Shown: piece by piece, positions 26,244-40,218 of the stretch | Layout of the letters: the number at the start of each line of letters is the position of its first letter | How positions within the stretch are numbered: position 1 is the first letter of the stretch | Position numbers and translations under genes: made by a program | The notes under the pieces: model-generated | Seen by the model: only the letters and a program-made list of their open reading frames with translations | Database searches by the model: none | What the model was told of the DNA's origin: nothing | Assembly: GCF_040436345.1 (NCBI RefSeq) | Contig: NC_133232.1 | Span: 28,645,315-28,709,314 of the forward strand | Origin: Pagrus major | Taxonomy: Eukaryota > Chordata > Actinopteri > Spariformes > Sparidae | Reading direction: 5' to 3' | DNA length: 64,000 nucleotides

Positions 26244-29200
26244 ATGGCGGCGTGGGACCTGTCAGTCACAGTGGAGGAACTGGGCCCTGATGCGCCTCCT
26301 GTCACCCTCAGCGTGGCCTCTGAGCTCCATGTTGGAGGGGTCATCCTCAAGCTGGTGGAAAAGACACGTGGGTCACTCTCTGTCTGCCTGTGTTTGTCTC
26401 CGTCTTTCTCTCAGACACTAAAAATAGTTACATCATTTGCATGGGCATGCAGGAATTCACATACAGTGTATAGTTAACACTCTAAATGAGAGTCATGATA
26501 CACCCTACATACATTAAATCATCATGAGTCATTCATTATTTAAGCATGTGTTTGGTAACCTTACTATGTTACCAGTGTGACATATATACTCCTCTGTTTG
26601 TTTGTGCCTTCAAACATTTTCATCCAAAGTAATAAGAGTATCTTCCGCCTGTGGCTGAACACAAATAGCAAACTCCCTGTCTTCTTATTACATACGTCAT
26701 GCACTCAACAATCAGCACATAGTGGTTACTTCAAATGCAATCCAGGCACTCCAAAAAAGAAAATATCAAGAAACAAGGAAGGAAAGCCCGGATGAAGACC
26801 AGACGGTCGAAACATGTTGGCTTTTTGAATGATTTCACTTTTAATGATTTAGAACGATAATAAAGGCTTTTTAATTATTTAGTTAGTTAGTTATTAGTAG
26901 TTAGTTATTAGACTATTAAACAAGCTTAACATCTCTTTGAAATGTGTTGTTTCACCTGTTCAGTGAGGGAATCTGCAGACTCTGTGGCGCAACGGTAGCG
27001 CGTCTGACTCCAGATCAGAAGGTTGCGTGTTCAAATCACGTCAGGGTCAAATCTTTAAATGTGATGTTAATATCTAAATAAAAACAGAAATCTAAAAAGG
27101 TGAGTGTAGACTATATTGACCTCTTGTCTGCCAGACCGGCATGAAAGAAAACTAAACTGTGGAATGGAACAAAGAAACCTTTCCTTTTTCCTCACCCCCG
27201 ACTCTCATTTATCAACAAGCGTATTTGGTTTGTAAGCTGATAAATGGATGAAATTGCTGTTAAAGTTAGACTCTGTGGCGCAACGGTAGCGCGTCTGACT
27301 CCAGATCAGAAGGTTGCGTGTTCAAATCACGTCAGGGTCAAATCTTTAAATGTGATGTGAATATCTAAATAAAAACAGAAATCTAAAAAGGTGAGTGTAG
27401 ACTATATTGACCTCTTGTCTGCCAGACCGGCATGAAAGAAAACTAAACTGTGGAATGGAACAAAGAAACCTTTCCTTTTTCCTCACCCCCAACTCTCATT
27501 TATCAACAAGCGTATTTGGTTTGTAAGCTGATAAATGGATGAAATTGCTGTTAAAGTTAGACTCTGTGGCGCAACGGTAGCGCGTCTGACTCCAGATCAG
27601 AAGGTTGCGTGTTCAAATCACGTCAGGGTCAAATCTTTGGGATGAAAACAAAGAAACTAAATGGCTTTTAGAAAACCTAAAACTTGTCGTCCGGGTGCGA
27701 GAAGGACATGAATAAAGAAAACTGCGATCATTCACTGTGAGTGTAGTAGAGTGTGAGCTCTTAACTGGACCAGTTGGGTGACAGAAATAGACTCTGTGGC
27801 GCAACGGTAGCGCGTCTGACTCCAGATCAGAAGGTTGCGTGTTCAAATCACGTCAGGGTCAAATTTCTTTTTGACAGTAAGTGTCCTGGTTGATGAAAAC
27901 TGTCAAATATGCTTTCTAGATATGTTTGGTCTTCAAGCTTGTGGTGCTTGTGGGCAAAAAATTGTGTAGGATGCTCTTGGAAAACGGGAGAATTGAAAGT
28001 GAATCAAAAGACAATCCAGGGACTCCAAAACAGAAAATATCAAAAAAGAAAATAATTTAAAAGCCTCTATTGTTGTGGCTAAATCATTAAAAGTACAATC
28101 ATTAAAAAGCCGACATGTTTCAACCGTGAGGTCTTCATCTGGGCTTTCCTTCCTCATGTCTTGGTGTTTTATTTTTTGGAGTGTCTGGATTGCCTGGACT
28201 TTATCTTTGGTTGTTTCCTTTTTGTTTCCTTGTTTCCTCACTTTACTTCCTTGTGTCTTTCTTTTGCTTCCTTACTTTGTTTCATTTCCTTGTTTTCTGT
28301 CTTTGTTTCGTTGATTTGTTTCTTTCTTTTGGTTCCTTAAAGTAAAATGTATGACTGAGCTTAGTGTCCACACTACAAGGATGAAGACTAAACATACCTA
28401 GAAGTCACATTTGTTTCACACACTGCTTTGCCTGTTGTCATTAAACAGTCACACACACTGTTTTCTGAATTTCATCATAAGTAAAGGTTGACCCTAACAT
28501 GATTTGAATAGGTAACCTTCTGATTTGGAGTCAGTTGCACCACCTTTACGCCACAGTGTCTGTAAACAGCTCCACCGAACAGTCAAAAACAATTTGACAA
28601 TGCATTTCACAGAGTCGTACAAAATGTGTAATTACTTCTCTATATCAGCCTTTTAACCATTTTCTGACAGTTTATTTTCTAGCTGAATCATTTATCAAAG
28701 AGGTTGTCTATCCAGTTCTTGAGGTGAGAAACTCTCTGGACTAAATGCTCATGGTACTTGACAGATATACCTAATTTAAGAACCATCTGCTAAACTGAAT
28801 ATCAGAAGAAGTAACATTGACCCTGACGTGATTTGAACACGCAACCTTCTGATCTGGAGTCAGACGCGCTACCGTTGCGCCACAGAGTCTAGCATTCTGT
28901 TGATCAAATGAGCCAGAAGGACTTCAAGGTGCATTTCACTAAGACCTTTAAAATGTGTAATATGATGTCATCATTAATCAATTTCTTCTTAAGTATCACT
29001 ACTGTCAGTTTGATTTCTAGTAGAATAATTTGCTTCTATTTTAATTCCTCAGATGTCCAGACTGATAATCTTGGTCTGTGAGAGGTATATAACCTAAATG
29101 TCAGTTAAAAACATCCAAGGTAACAGAAACAATGACCCTGACGTGATTTGAAGACACAACCTTCTGATCTGGAGTCAGACGCGCTACCATTGCGGAGTCT

Positions 29201-32200
29201 ATTTTTGTTACCCAACCGGTCCATTTAAGAGCTCACACGCTACTACACTCACAGTGAATGCCTGCAGTACGCAGGCAGGCATTCACTGTGAGTGTAGTAG
29301 AGTGTGAGCTCTTAAATGGACCGATAAACGGACCGATAAAGAAAAACCGATAAAGAAAAATGAACATTTCTCACCTCTGCCTGCGTACTGCAGAGGTGAG
29401 AAATGCTCATTTTTCTTTATCGGTATCTTTCTTGCACCCAGAACAGGTTTTAGGTTTTCTAAAAGCCCTTGAGTTTCTATGTTTTCATCACAAAGGTTTG
29501 ACCCTGACGTGATTTGAACACGCAACCTTCTGATCTGGAGTCAGACGCGCTACCGTTGCGCCACAGAGTCTAGTTGTTGTGATTAATTCATCCATTTATC
29601 AGCTTGCAAACCAAATATGCTTGTTGATAAACGAGAGTTGGGGGTGTGGCAAAGGAAAGGTTTCTTTGTTCCATCCAACAGTTTTGTTTTCTTTCGCGTC
29701 CGTCTTGCAGACAAGAGGTCGATAGTGTCTACACTCACCTTTTTAGATTTCTGTTTTTATTTAGATATTGTCATCACATTTAAAGATTTGACCCTGACGT
29801 GATTTGAACACGCAACCTTCTGATCTGGAGTCAGACGCGCTACCGTTGCGCCACAGAGTCTGGAAACTAGGGGGTTAAACACCCGCAAAAAACTTTAACG
29901 TTGTGTGTTCAAATTACGTCAGGGTCAAAACTTTGTGATGAAAATACAGAAAATAAATGGCTTTTATAAAAACAAAAACTTGCCTTCCGGTTGCAAGAAG
30001 GACAGGAATAAAGAAAACCAAAGATTTCTTACCTGTGCCTAGCTCTGGCTGGGTGTTTCAATCAATCACCGTGCATGTATGGTTTGTTAGCTCTTTACTT
30101 ATCAGCTAACAAACCAAATATGCTTGTTGTTGATAAATGAGAGTTGGGGGTGTGGCAAAGGAAATGTTTCTTTATTCCATCCAACAGTTTTGTTTTCTTT
30201 CCCGTCCGTCTTGCAGACAAGTGGTCGATACTGTCTACACTCAACTTTTTAGGCTTTTGTTTTCATTTAGATATTCCCATCACATTCAAAGATTTGACCC
30301 TGACGTGATTTGAACACGCAACCTTCTGATCTGGAGTCAGACGCGCTACCGTTGCGCCACAGAGTCTGAAAAGCTGTGGGCCAAACATCCATAAAGAACA
30401 TGACAATGCATTTTTATTTTATTTACTTTTAAAGAGACGTTTAAAATAAAAAATGTAATTACCTCTTCATATTACCTTTAATCTTGTTCTTTTAAACTGA
30501 TAATATCATTGTCTAACTGCTGGGTTATTTCCCCGTAGAATCATTTCCCTCTATTATAATTCTGCCGCTGTCCTGTCCTCGAGGTGAGAAAGTCTCCAGA
30601 TGGACGACCTTGGCGCAGACAGCTATCACCTCGTCATATGTTTAACAGAGCCACACAAATATTGACCCAGTGAGATTTGGACATGCATCCTTCTGATCTG
30701 GAGTCAGACGTGCTACCGTCACACCACAGAGTCTGTGAAATGGCTGAATAAACAGGCAAAAAGAACTTGAAAAATGAATTTCACAGAGACCTTTTAAATG
30801 TGTGATTATTCATCTACATCAGCCTTAATCTGTTTCTTTAGTTGATAGCATTATTTTTCTGACTGACAGTTTAATTAGAAGAACTATTTAATTGTCCAAC
30901 ATTAGCCACTGTGCAGTCCTGTATGTGAAAATACCTCCACACTGATGACCTTGATAATTGACAGATGTATCTAATTTAGCAGCACCACAGAAGCAGTAAT
31001 AATGATGCTGACGTGATTTGAAATACGCAACCTTGCGCCACAGAGTCTATTTTTGTCTGTCAACCGGTACATTTAAGAGCTCACACTCTACTACACTCAG
31101 TGAATGATTGCAATACACAGGCAGAGGTGAGAAATGTTCAGTTTTCTTTATTTTTGCCCTTCTTGCACCCGTAACAGGTTTTAGGTTTTCTAAAAGCCAT
31201 TTAGTTTCTTCAAAGATTTGACCCTGACGTGATTTGAACACGCAACCTTCTGATCTGGAGTCAGACGCGCTACCGTTGCGCCACAGAGTCCATTTTTGGC
31301 AGCTAATTCATCCAGTTATCACCTAACAGACCAAACACTCCTGCTGATAAATTGACGTTGGGGGTGAGGCAAAGAAAAAGGTTTCTGTGTTTCACCCAAC
31401 ATGTTTTCTTTCATGTCCGTCTTGCAGACAAGAGGTCAATACTGTCTGGACTCATCTTTTTCAGCTTCTGTTTTCATTTAGATATTCTCATCACATTTAA
31501 AGATATGACACTGCATGATTTTGAAGATGCAATCTTCTGATCTGAAGTCAGACACACTGCCGTTGCGCCACAGAGTCTGAAATCCAAGTAGTTTAACATC
31601 CTCAGAGAACTTGCCAATGCATTTTTTTTTTTTTTTTTTTTGAGCATTTAAAATGTGTGACACACAGTCTATTTTTGAAGGCCAATTCAACCACTTATCA
31701 GCTTACAGACCAAACATTTGTGGTGGTACAGTCAGTCCATAATGTTTACACATCCAGGGGTTTCAAGGCTACTGTTGAGTTTTTGAGGCAAAAAAAAGTC
31801 TGCACTGTGGAAGAGAATTTTCAGTTTTGTTCTGTGATTAAAGAACACAACTCCTGACTTCACATCAGTGCTTGAAGATAATTGATGCTGACTGTGTTTC
31901 ACTTTGCAGTGACATCTGTTTTGTGTCTGTCCTCTGCAGAAATCAAGCGTGATTGGTCAGACCATGCGCTGTGGTGGGAGCAGAAGCAGTGCTGGCTGCT
32001 GCGGACAGCCTGGACTCTGGAGAAATATGGCATCCACGCCGACGCCAAGCTTTTCTTCATGCCCCAGCACAAGCCCCTGAGGCTGTGTCTGCCCAACGGC
32101 ATTACCCTGAGGCTCCGAGCCTGCTTCTCCAACCCCGTCTTCCAGACCGTCATGGGCATCTGCAGAATGCTCAGTGAGCCACAGCTTCTTTCTTTCTTTC

Positions 32201-35200
32201 CTTTTGCTGACTGTCCACACGACATCCGCTACGACTGAACATGTGCTAAAGTAATACTGACAGTTGGTTTGTGCACCTAATTCCACATTCTTGTTAAGAG
32301 GTAATACACACAGCACTTTTTTTTATTCTCCACAAAGAAGGGTGACCAGAAACTGACCCTGACGTGATTTGAAAACATAACTTTCTGATTTGGAGTCAGA
32401 CGCACTACCGTTGCACCAGAAAGTCTAAACAACACCCATTAAACTTGTGAGAGGCTTAACACCGTAGGGAGGGGGTGAATTGACAACATTTTTATCTAGT
32501 TGTTAGTTTAATGGCCAGTGATTTATGTTCACCTGTCCAGTTGTTCAGGAACCACTTTCCAGTTCTTAAGATGGTAAAAAGACGACAGAAATGTTGGCCT
32601 CTTGTACTTCAACCATACATGCAATGCAAACAACAGCCATAGTGGGCTCTCTTTAGGCGGTCATAGACATTAATCACTGTCGTTGGTTAAATTTCATTAA
32701 CAAAGCAGTGACCCTGATGTGATTTGAAGATGCAACCTTCTGATCTGGAGTCAGACGTGCTACCATTGCGCCACAGAGTCTGATCTGTAATATGAACAAA
32801 ATGAGACACAATCAAAATGTTTGATGACTTATAGATATGACTGTTCATGTGTTTCTTTTAAATTGATATTATTATCAACTTTTAGTTCTATCAGAATTCC
32901 TCCACTGTCGGTCCTTGAAGTGATCTGAGTTCTTGTATTTAACCTACACATCATCCCTTAACCAGAGCCACATAAATAGATTTACTGACCCTGACGTGAT
33001 TTGAACACGCAACCTTCTGATCTGGAGTCAGACGCGCTACCGTTGCGCCACAGAGTCCATGTGACAAACCACGAAAAAAGCCAACCAGACTTGAAATGTA
33101 TTTCACAGAGACGATTGAGATGTTTGGTCACTTATCTGAACTAACTTATCTTAAATTGATTTCATCAACATTTGATTCTATTATAATTCCTCCACTGTCA
33201 AGTCCTTAAGGTGAACTCAACATATACTGTTGGTCATTCGCTGTTCCCATAATAATCAGACTTTCCCTTCTCTGTGTTTTATTTCTGTCATTATTAAAGC
33301 TGAGGCAAAGTCAGTCTGTTTGATGAAAAATAATTTCATTTCCTCTCTGTTACCAAAACAGATATCCGTCACCCTGAGGAGCTTTCGCTTCTTCGGCCCG
33401 TGGAGCACAAAAAGAAGAAGAAAGATAAGGACTCAGCTGAGGAGATCTATGACCTGACCGAGGTGCCCCTCTCCTCGGGTACATTCATCACTCTTCATTC
33501 ACACTGCAGACTTGACATGCGCACATTTTTATAACTGATGGCCCTGAGCAAAAAACTGCCAAGATTTTTTCCTTGACCCCAAATTCACCAGTTTGTCAAG
33601 AATATGGTTTTTACAGCTTTGACTTGCCTTTAGCACTTTACCATCAATACAGAAATTGCTTCGATGTCCTTACAGTTGTTTCTACATCGTCATAGCAGAT
33701 CAGGTGAACTATATGTGACAACAATAATCACTGTTTCTAGAGTCATGTTTTGCCTCTGAGATTTAGGTATTTGGGATGACGAGGACTGAGATCAGTACTA
33801 CTCAAAAGGCTTTATACACACACAAAGTGTACATGATCTACCTGTGAATGATCCAAAGAGAATATTAATATTAATGAATACAGCTATTTTCTTAAGCAGC
33901 TACTGTACATTTTAAGGCAGAAATACATAAGTCAGACTTTTGACTCAGTATCTACTCCCCTGGAAAGTTTGACCGTAACCCTCCTGCACTTCTTTTGCAG
34001 TATCTCGGCCCTGTCTCTATAACGGCATGCCGGCTCACTTCGCTGACTCACCTCAGATGGAGGCCATCTACAAGATGCTGTCAGTCACCCAGCCTCCCCC
34101 TGCCCCCGAGGTCGTAGCCAAGCAGTACCGCCCAGCCAGCGTGGTGGACAAGGCCCACATCCATGGCAGGTATGCCTTCACACATCAGTATGGTTCATCC
34201 TTCATTTATGTAAGTATCAACAACAGTCTGTAGAAAGATTTTGACACCATCGCAGTGAAAAGCGACAGCTTACAAAAGAGGAACAAAAACTCGGATCTTT
34301 ATCCACTTTCTCTTTTTAACTCACAGCTCACCCTTTAATTTAAACACTGTGTACAGACATAATAACATCATGTTCAGGTTCTCCTGAGGTCACACGTAGA
34401 GTAGAAACCTGACTTTGTTAGACAGTTGCTGTGTGAATGAGAGCTGTATAATCAAGCGCACACAGGTGCATGTTGTTTGGCTAATTGGGCTCCAGTGGAA
34501 AATTAGAGCTTGTGCCAACCAATTACTTGTCAAGCATGTTGACTCAGTGGTTAGAGCTGTTGTCTCACCATAAAAAAGCCCCCAGTTCAATCCTTATTAT
34601 AGGCAACAGTATTGTTCGCTAACAAATATGTCCTGTTTGTCAACACTAATCAAGGCACACGCTGATCGTTTAAGTTGGATCATTGAACAAAAGTTTCTGT
34701 TTTTACCAGACTACGCTGCAGTCACAGGTGTATGTGTTTAGCTAATTAAATCGAAGAAAGAGTTCCGTTCAGCTGCCTCCAAACTCTGTCTTTTTAACAT
34801 GTTTGTTGATAGAGATACTATTACCACTGCCCTAAATTGGATTATAATTTGTGCTCTTTAACGGGTTTCAGGCTTTATGATATGCACGGAAGCCCTCCAC
34901 TTTCACTCTCTACAGTGAGCACGCTCAACTTTTTGCCAGGCTGATTATTTCTCTTCCCATTTTCTTTCTCTCTCCCACTGTCCCCTTCTCAAGTTCAAAC
35001 CCTAACCTACTTTAAACTAAACTTGGTCATTGTTGCAAAAGCAAGCATAAAACATTATGTTTTAAAAAACCATGACAATGACAAATGAGAATTTAGATGA
35101 AACAAATGTTAACTAGATTTCTACTTAGTAGAGTGCATACCTCCACCTAGGCCCAAAAGTCCCTTTTAATTCAATCCCCAAAGTGAGAAGAAAATTCCTG

Positions 35201-38200
35201 GACCTGTCCCCTTTTTCCAGATATGCACCAAAAGCTAATGCGGTCTATTCTGGGCCGGAGACCCATCCTTCATCCAAGTTTTGTAGTTTTTGTGTAATCC
35301 TGCTGACAAACCAACCAACTAATAAACGGACACGGGTGAAAACCCTTGGTGGAGGTAAATAACCAAATAATTGTGGGTGGTAGGTAGGATTGCACATGGG
35401 GCTGTTAAGCTGTACGACAATGTTCAAAACCCCAATAAAAACATTTCAAAATATAAAATATATATGTGTGTTACATGTAAATATATAAACATGTACTTAT
35501 TCTTTTTCCCTCCTAGGTGGTTGGACTCATCCCGTTGTCTGCTGCAGCAGGGCATCCAAGAAAATGACAGAGTCTGGCTTCGCTTCAAATTCTATGCTTT
35601 CTATGATATAGAACCCAAGGTGTGTGTGTGTATGTGTGTGTTGTGTGTGTTGTTTGTATAGATATGATATGTGTGTATGTTTGTGCATTCCCCCTTTGAT
35701 TTGACTCTTTCTCTGTCCGTGCAGTACGATGTTGTGCGTCTGACCCAGCTGTATGAGCAGGCGCGCTGGGCCATCCTGCTGGAGGACATCGACTGCACTG
35801 AGGAGGAGATGATGCTGTTTGGAGCTCTACAGGTAGAAAACACTGCTGTGTGCTGTGTCTCTGTGTGTGTGTGTCAACTGGGTTGGAAACATGGGGAAAA
35901 CAAGTTAATGTTAAAAATACAGCATGGGAAGTAGATACTTCCCTCATAAAACCCTGACATGTCACACAGCACAAGATTTACATGTTCCATATTTATACAC
36001 AGTTATTGCAAAGATATATGATAACTATTAATAATTTTGACTTGTTTGACAGGATAAATATACAAAACTATCCAGTAATGAGTCAATGTGCTGGAAACCC
36101 TTTGCATGTTTAACTTATCTATATTAAAAGAGCATGTAAATACTCAACAGTCTTCAAATGTAGTCAATAAATGCCATTTAATCTAAACTACATTATTTGA
36201 TAATTAAGTACAGGAACACTTATAACCTCAACCACACTGTTGTGTTTTGCATTTGTTGAAAACAGTAAAGCTGTCTGTCAATCAGAAGAATCCAATTATA
36301 ATGGTGTATTTTCTGCTTTTGAGTTGCCGATGTCTCAGATAAAACTGAACTCTGTATATAGTTAAACATTTGTCACCCTCCTCTCTTATACTCACACTCC
36401 TCTGCAGTACCACATCAGTAAGGTGTCTCAGTCAGAGCCCCAGATGATGAGCTCCAGTGCAGCCATGGACGACCTGGAGTCCGCCCTGCAGTCCCTGGAG
36501 GTCAAGATGGAGGGAGAGGGCAGCTCCGCCTTAGAGATGCTGGTCAGATATATTGGATGTACTTGTCTGTTACTGAGTGTCAGGTATTGTCAGGATGAGA
36601 GTGAAGTCTTCTCACCTTATTCTTGACAGAAAAAGCAGACACTGATTTATGTTAAACCCTCAAATGTAACTGCATCTTTTAAGATCTGATGATTCATTTC
36701 TAATAATTGAAGTTATTATTATCTGTACCTGTGATGATTTTGAAGGACTGTACCTCTTCTACACTCTGCAGTGCACAATCCAAACAATACTACAATCTTT
36801 TATCCACTGAAAAACATTTTTGTCTTTCATCCAGGACAACATGACTGCACCAGAACTCAACGACTATCTGAAGATATTCCGGTGAGATTTATAGAAATGA
36901 GTTCAAACAGAGCAAAGCACCAGTTTCCGGAAAAAAAAAAACACATATCAGTAATTTTACAAACATGTTGAACTGAGCGATGGGACTGTGTGTTTCAGGC
37001 CAAAGAGGCTGACTCTGAAGGGATACAAGCAGTACTGGTTCAAGTTCCAGGATACCTCCATCTCTTATTTCAAGAGCAAAGAGGAGAGCATCGGAGAGCC
37101 CATTCAGCAGATAAACCTCAAAGGTAATGAATATCTCGTTGCATTTTTCATTATTATTATAACTTCCTGCTATGTCACCAATGATGTTCTCTATTATCAA
37201 TAGGTCTTTCAAGGCTAACTCCACCAATTTTACACATCAAAAGAGACATGCAGGTTTACATGCTTTAATGCTCAAAAACACATCAGCTGTCTCATACTGT
37301 CCAGTGCTGCAGCACTGTATTCCCCCTCTGTCTGAAACACTCTGTTTTAGCTCCTGTCTCTTTAAGGCCCCCCTTCTCCTGACTACCCAGTCTGCTCTGA
37401 TTGGGCAGCTCACACATGCCTGAGCCAGCACCGCTAACAACAGAGCAGCTGTGCTAAATCAATTCTCATGTGCCAAACTAGCTGCTAGGCATGAATTAAG
37501 CACATGTGTGACACAGTGACATAGTGTGATGTCACAAAGTCACTAAATTAAAGGCGGGACTACTGACGAGGCGTTTCAGGAGCAGTGTTTTCTGTGGGAG
37601 AGAGGAGCTTCTGTTGGTGCAGACTCCAATGTTTTTAACTTTCAAGATCTTTTACATGTACAAGAACCTATATAACACACTGAAGGAAAGGAAATAACAG
37701 AACAAGCATCCAGTGTGTAAGTTGCATTGTGGGTAATGTAGGTGCCAGTTTTTGAAAAGGAAGAGGAGTATGTGGACTCAAAAAGGTGATATCTCGGGTT
37801 TTGCTGGATCGATTTTGATTATTTGCAAATGTTATAGAGTGCATTTTTTAAAACCAGGTGCCTGCATTGACCACAATGCAACTCACTTGTGGTAATTTAT
37901 TAGATTACATGCAGCTTCTTCTGAAGCCACAAAAGGCTTGATACTATTCTTTTTTTTACATAATGCACTAGTAGACCTGTAAACACACTTTGATGTGTAA
38001 AATTAATGGTTCCCCTTTAAGAGTACGCTTGAATGAGTGGCCGATGAAGTAGTAGCTCTTCATTTATTCACCTCTGTGTAGCATCACCGCTTAGAAATGA
38101 CCACATATTACAGAATAATGCAATGATAACCGTACAAGGAAACCTCAACACAAACACGGAGCTCTCCATATATGGTAAAAATGAGAGTGCTGCTCTTGAG

Positions 38201-40187
38201 TCTGTTTTCCTCTTCAGTCACTGAGAAGCTAATGGGATCATTCGTAATCCTAGATCAGCACTATGAACCACTTAAAGGCTCTTGAAAAAACAGGATTCTG
38301 GGATCAAAGAGGAAATGAAGCATTAATAAAGAGAATAGATCTCAAATAGCCCAGATAATTAACTGTGAGCGTGACTCAGTGGGCTCAGATGGGACTCAAG
38401 ATGACATGGAAGTCTGACTCGGTGTTCATCATTAGTGTTTTTTTTCACCATCCTTCATTTAAATGTCATATTTCAGTACTGAACGTTGGTTTGATATTTA
38501 TTCTGCACACAGGATGTGAGGTGGCTCCGGACGTTAACGTGGCAGCACAGAAGTTTCTTATCAGACTCCTGATACCAGCACCTGAGGGCATGAACGAGGT
38601 CTATCTGCGATGTGAAAACGTGAGGTCACGCAAACGCGTCACATATGTCATTTCCACCACGTCTATCTTTGTCTCACTAGCTCACCTCTCTGACCACAAC
38701 CTTCTCTCTCTCTCTCTCTCTGCTGTGTGACTTTGTCTCTCGCCCCCTCAGGAGCAGCAGTACGCTCAATGGATGGCTGCATGTCGACTGGGCTCCAAAG
38801 GCAAGACTCTGGCCGACAGCAGCTTCCAGGGCGAGATCCAGAGCATCCGCTCCTTCCTGGCTATGCAAAAGACCAACTCTGGTTCCCATGGCAACGCACC
38901 AGCCAACGATGACAGCATCAATACTCACAGTCTGGTGTCGCCTCGCTACAATAAGAAGTACAAAACCAAACAGGTGCCAAAGAGGTGGAAAAAAAAAGAA
39001 TATAGTAAATGTTTCATATAAATGTTTCATTTTCAGGAGGCAGTACACACCCATCTGTCATATACTGTACATGACATTTTGCAGTGTGCTAAGTTTCCAA
39101 TTGAGATGACTTTAATCCTTTCTCTGGACACAAGTACAGTAACTTTACACAACTGAGCTAACTTTTGTGCTCAACGCAGCAAAATACAATCACATCTGAC
39201 ATCTTTTACCCTGTGTCTGCTCCTCCAGCTGACACCTAGGATCCTGGACGCATACCAGAACGTGGCTCAGCTCTCACTGACAGATGCAGTGATGCGCTTC
39301 CTGCAGATCTGGCAATCCCTGCCTGACTTTGGGCTTTCATACGTCGTCGTCAGGTAAAGTTCAAAGTTCAAATCAAAGCTTTTTAGAACGGATTGAAGGC
39401 CAATTAGTGAAAATTTAGGACCAGTTTGTCACAACACGAAAGGTGAAAAAAACTAATAAACTTTTATTCAAACATTGTGTTATGTCCCCTGGGAGGTCTA
39501 GGGGCCGTGGGGAGTAACACATTATAAAAGAAAGCTTAACTCCCGAATCAGTTTTCAGGTTTTATCATGTTACCCAAAAAAAACAAAGATTTACTCTTTA
39601 AACACACAAAGTGAAAATGCAAACAGAAAACTAACTTCCCCTTAGAAGAACAGGGAAGCTGGTGGCACTCCACAAACAAGTTTCCACTAACAGAAAAACA
39701 CTGCTGGATGACCCACTGGCTCCAGCTTAAATCTTTCCCTGATTACTAACTGGAGACAGCCATGCACAATCACCTGCTCCAGCGGAGGAGGGCAGCACCT
39801 GGAGGACACAAAAGCACAGAAGAGAGCAGCCACACCCACACACAACCACTGACGGCTCTCAGGCCATAACACATTGACAACATAAACAGAGTTTACTGTT
39901 AGTTATGAGTCTTTTGAAGCAGAACAGCACTCATGTGCAGTGGTACTTCAAAGAGCTCATATTATGCTAATTTTCAGGTATCATACTTTTATTTGGGGAT
40001 CCTAGTAGAATAGGTTTACATACTTTTATTTTCAAAAAACACATTATTTTTCTCATATGGTGCATTGCTGCAGTATAGCTTTTCACACTGTGTCTTGAAC
40101 GCTCTGTTTTAGGACATCTCGCCTCTGTTCAATCTTTGGTGAGAGTTGCACATGTCTGCTGACTAACTGGAGTGTATATATTTTATA

Positions 40188-40218
<31 letters not shown>

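Larger units (their letters stand above)
26978..27631 (+). repeat. 291-bp tandem repeat carrying tRNA-Trp
   Basis: Three tRNA genes are spaced exactly 291 bp apart with two full spacers. Reading the spacers side by side shows only about two substitutions. The same spacer appears inverted at roughly 29571-29788, 30090-30294 and 31291-31505 with more divergence. Confidence 0.9.

Noticed and set aside
26978-33057. Regularly spaced identical repeats resembling a CRISPR array
   Set aside because: The repeated unit is a tRNA gene in both orientations, in a vertebrate locus. There are no short unique spacers or cas genes.
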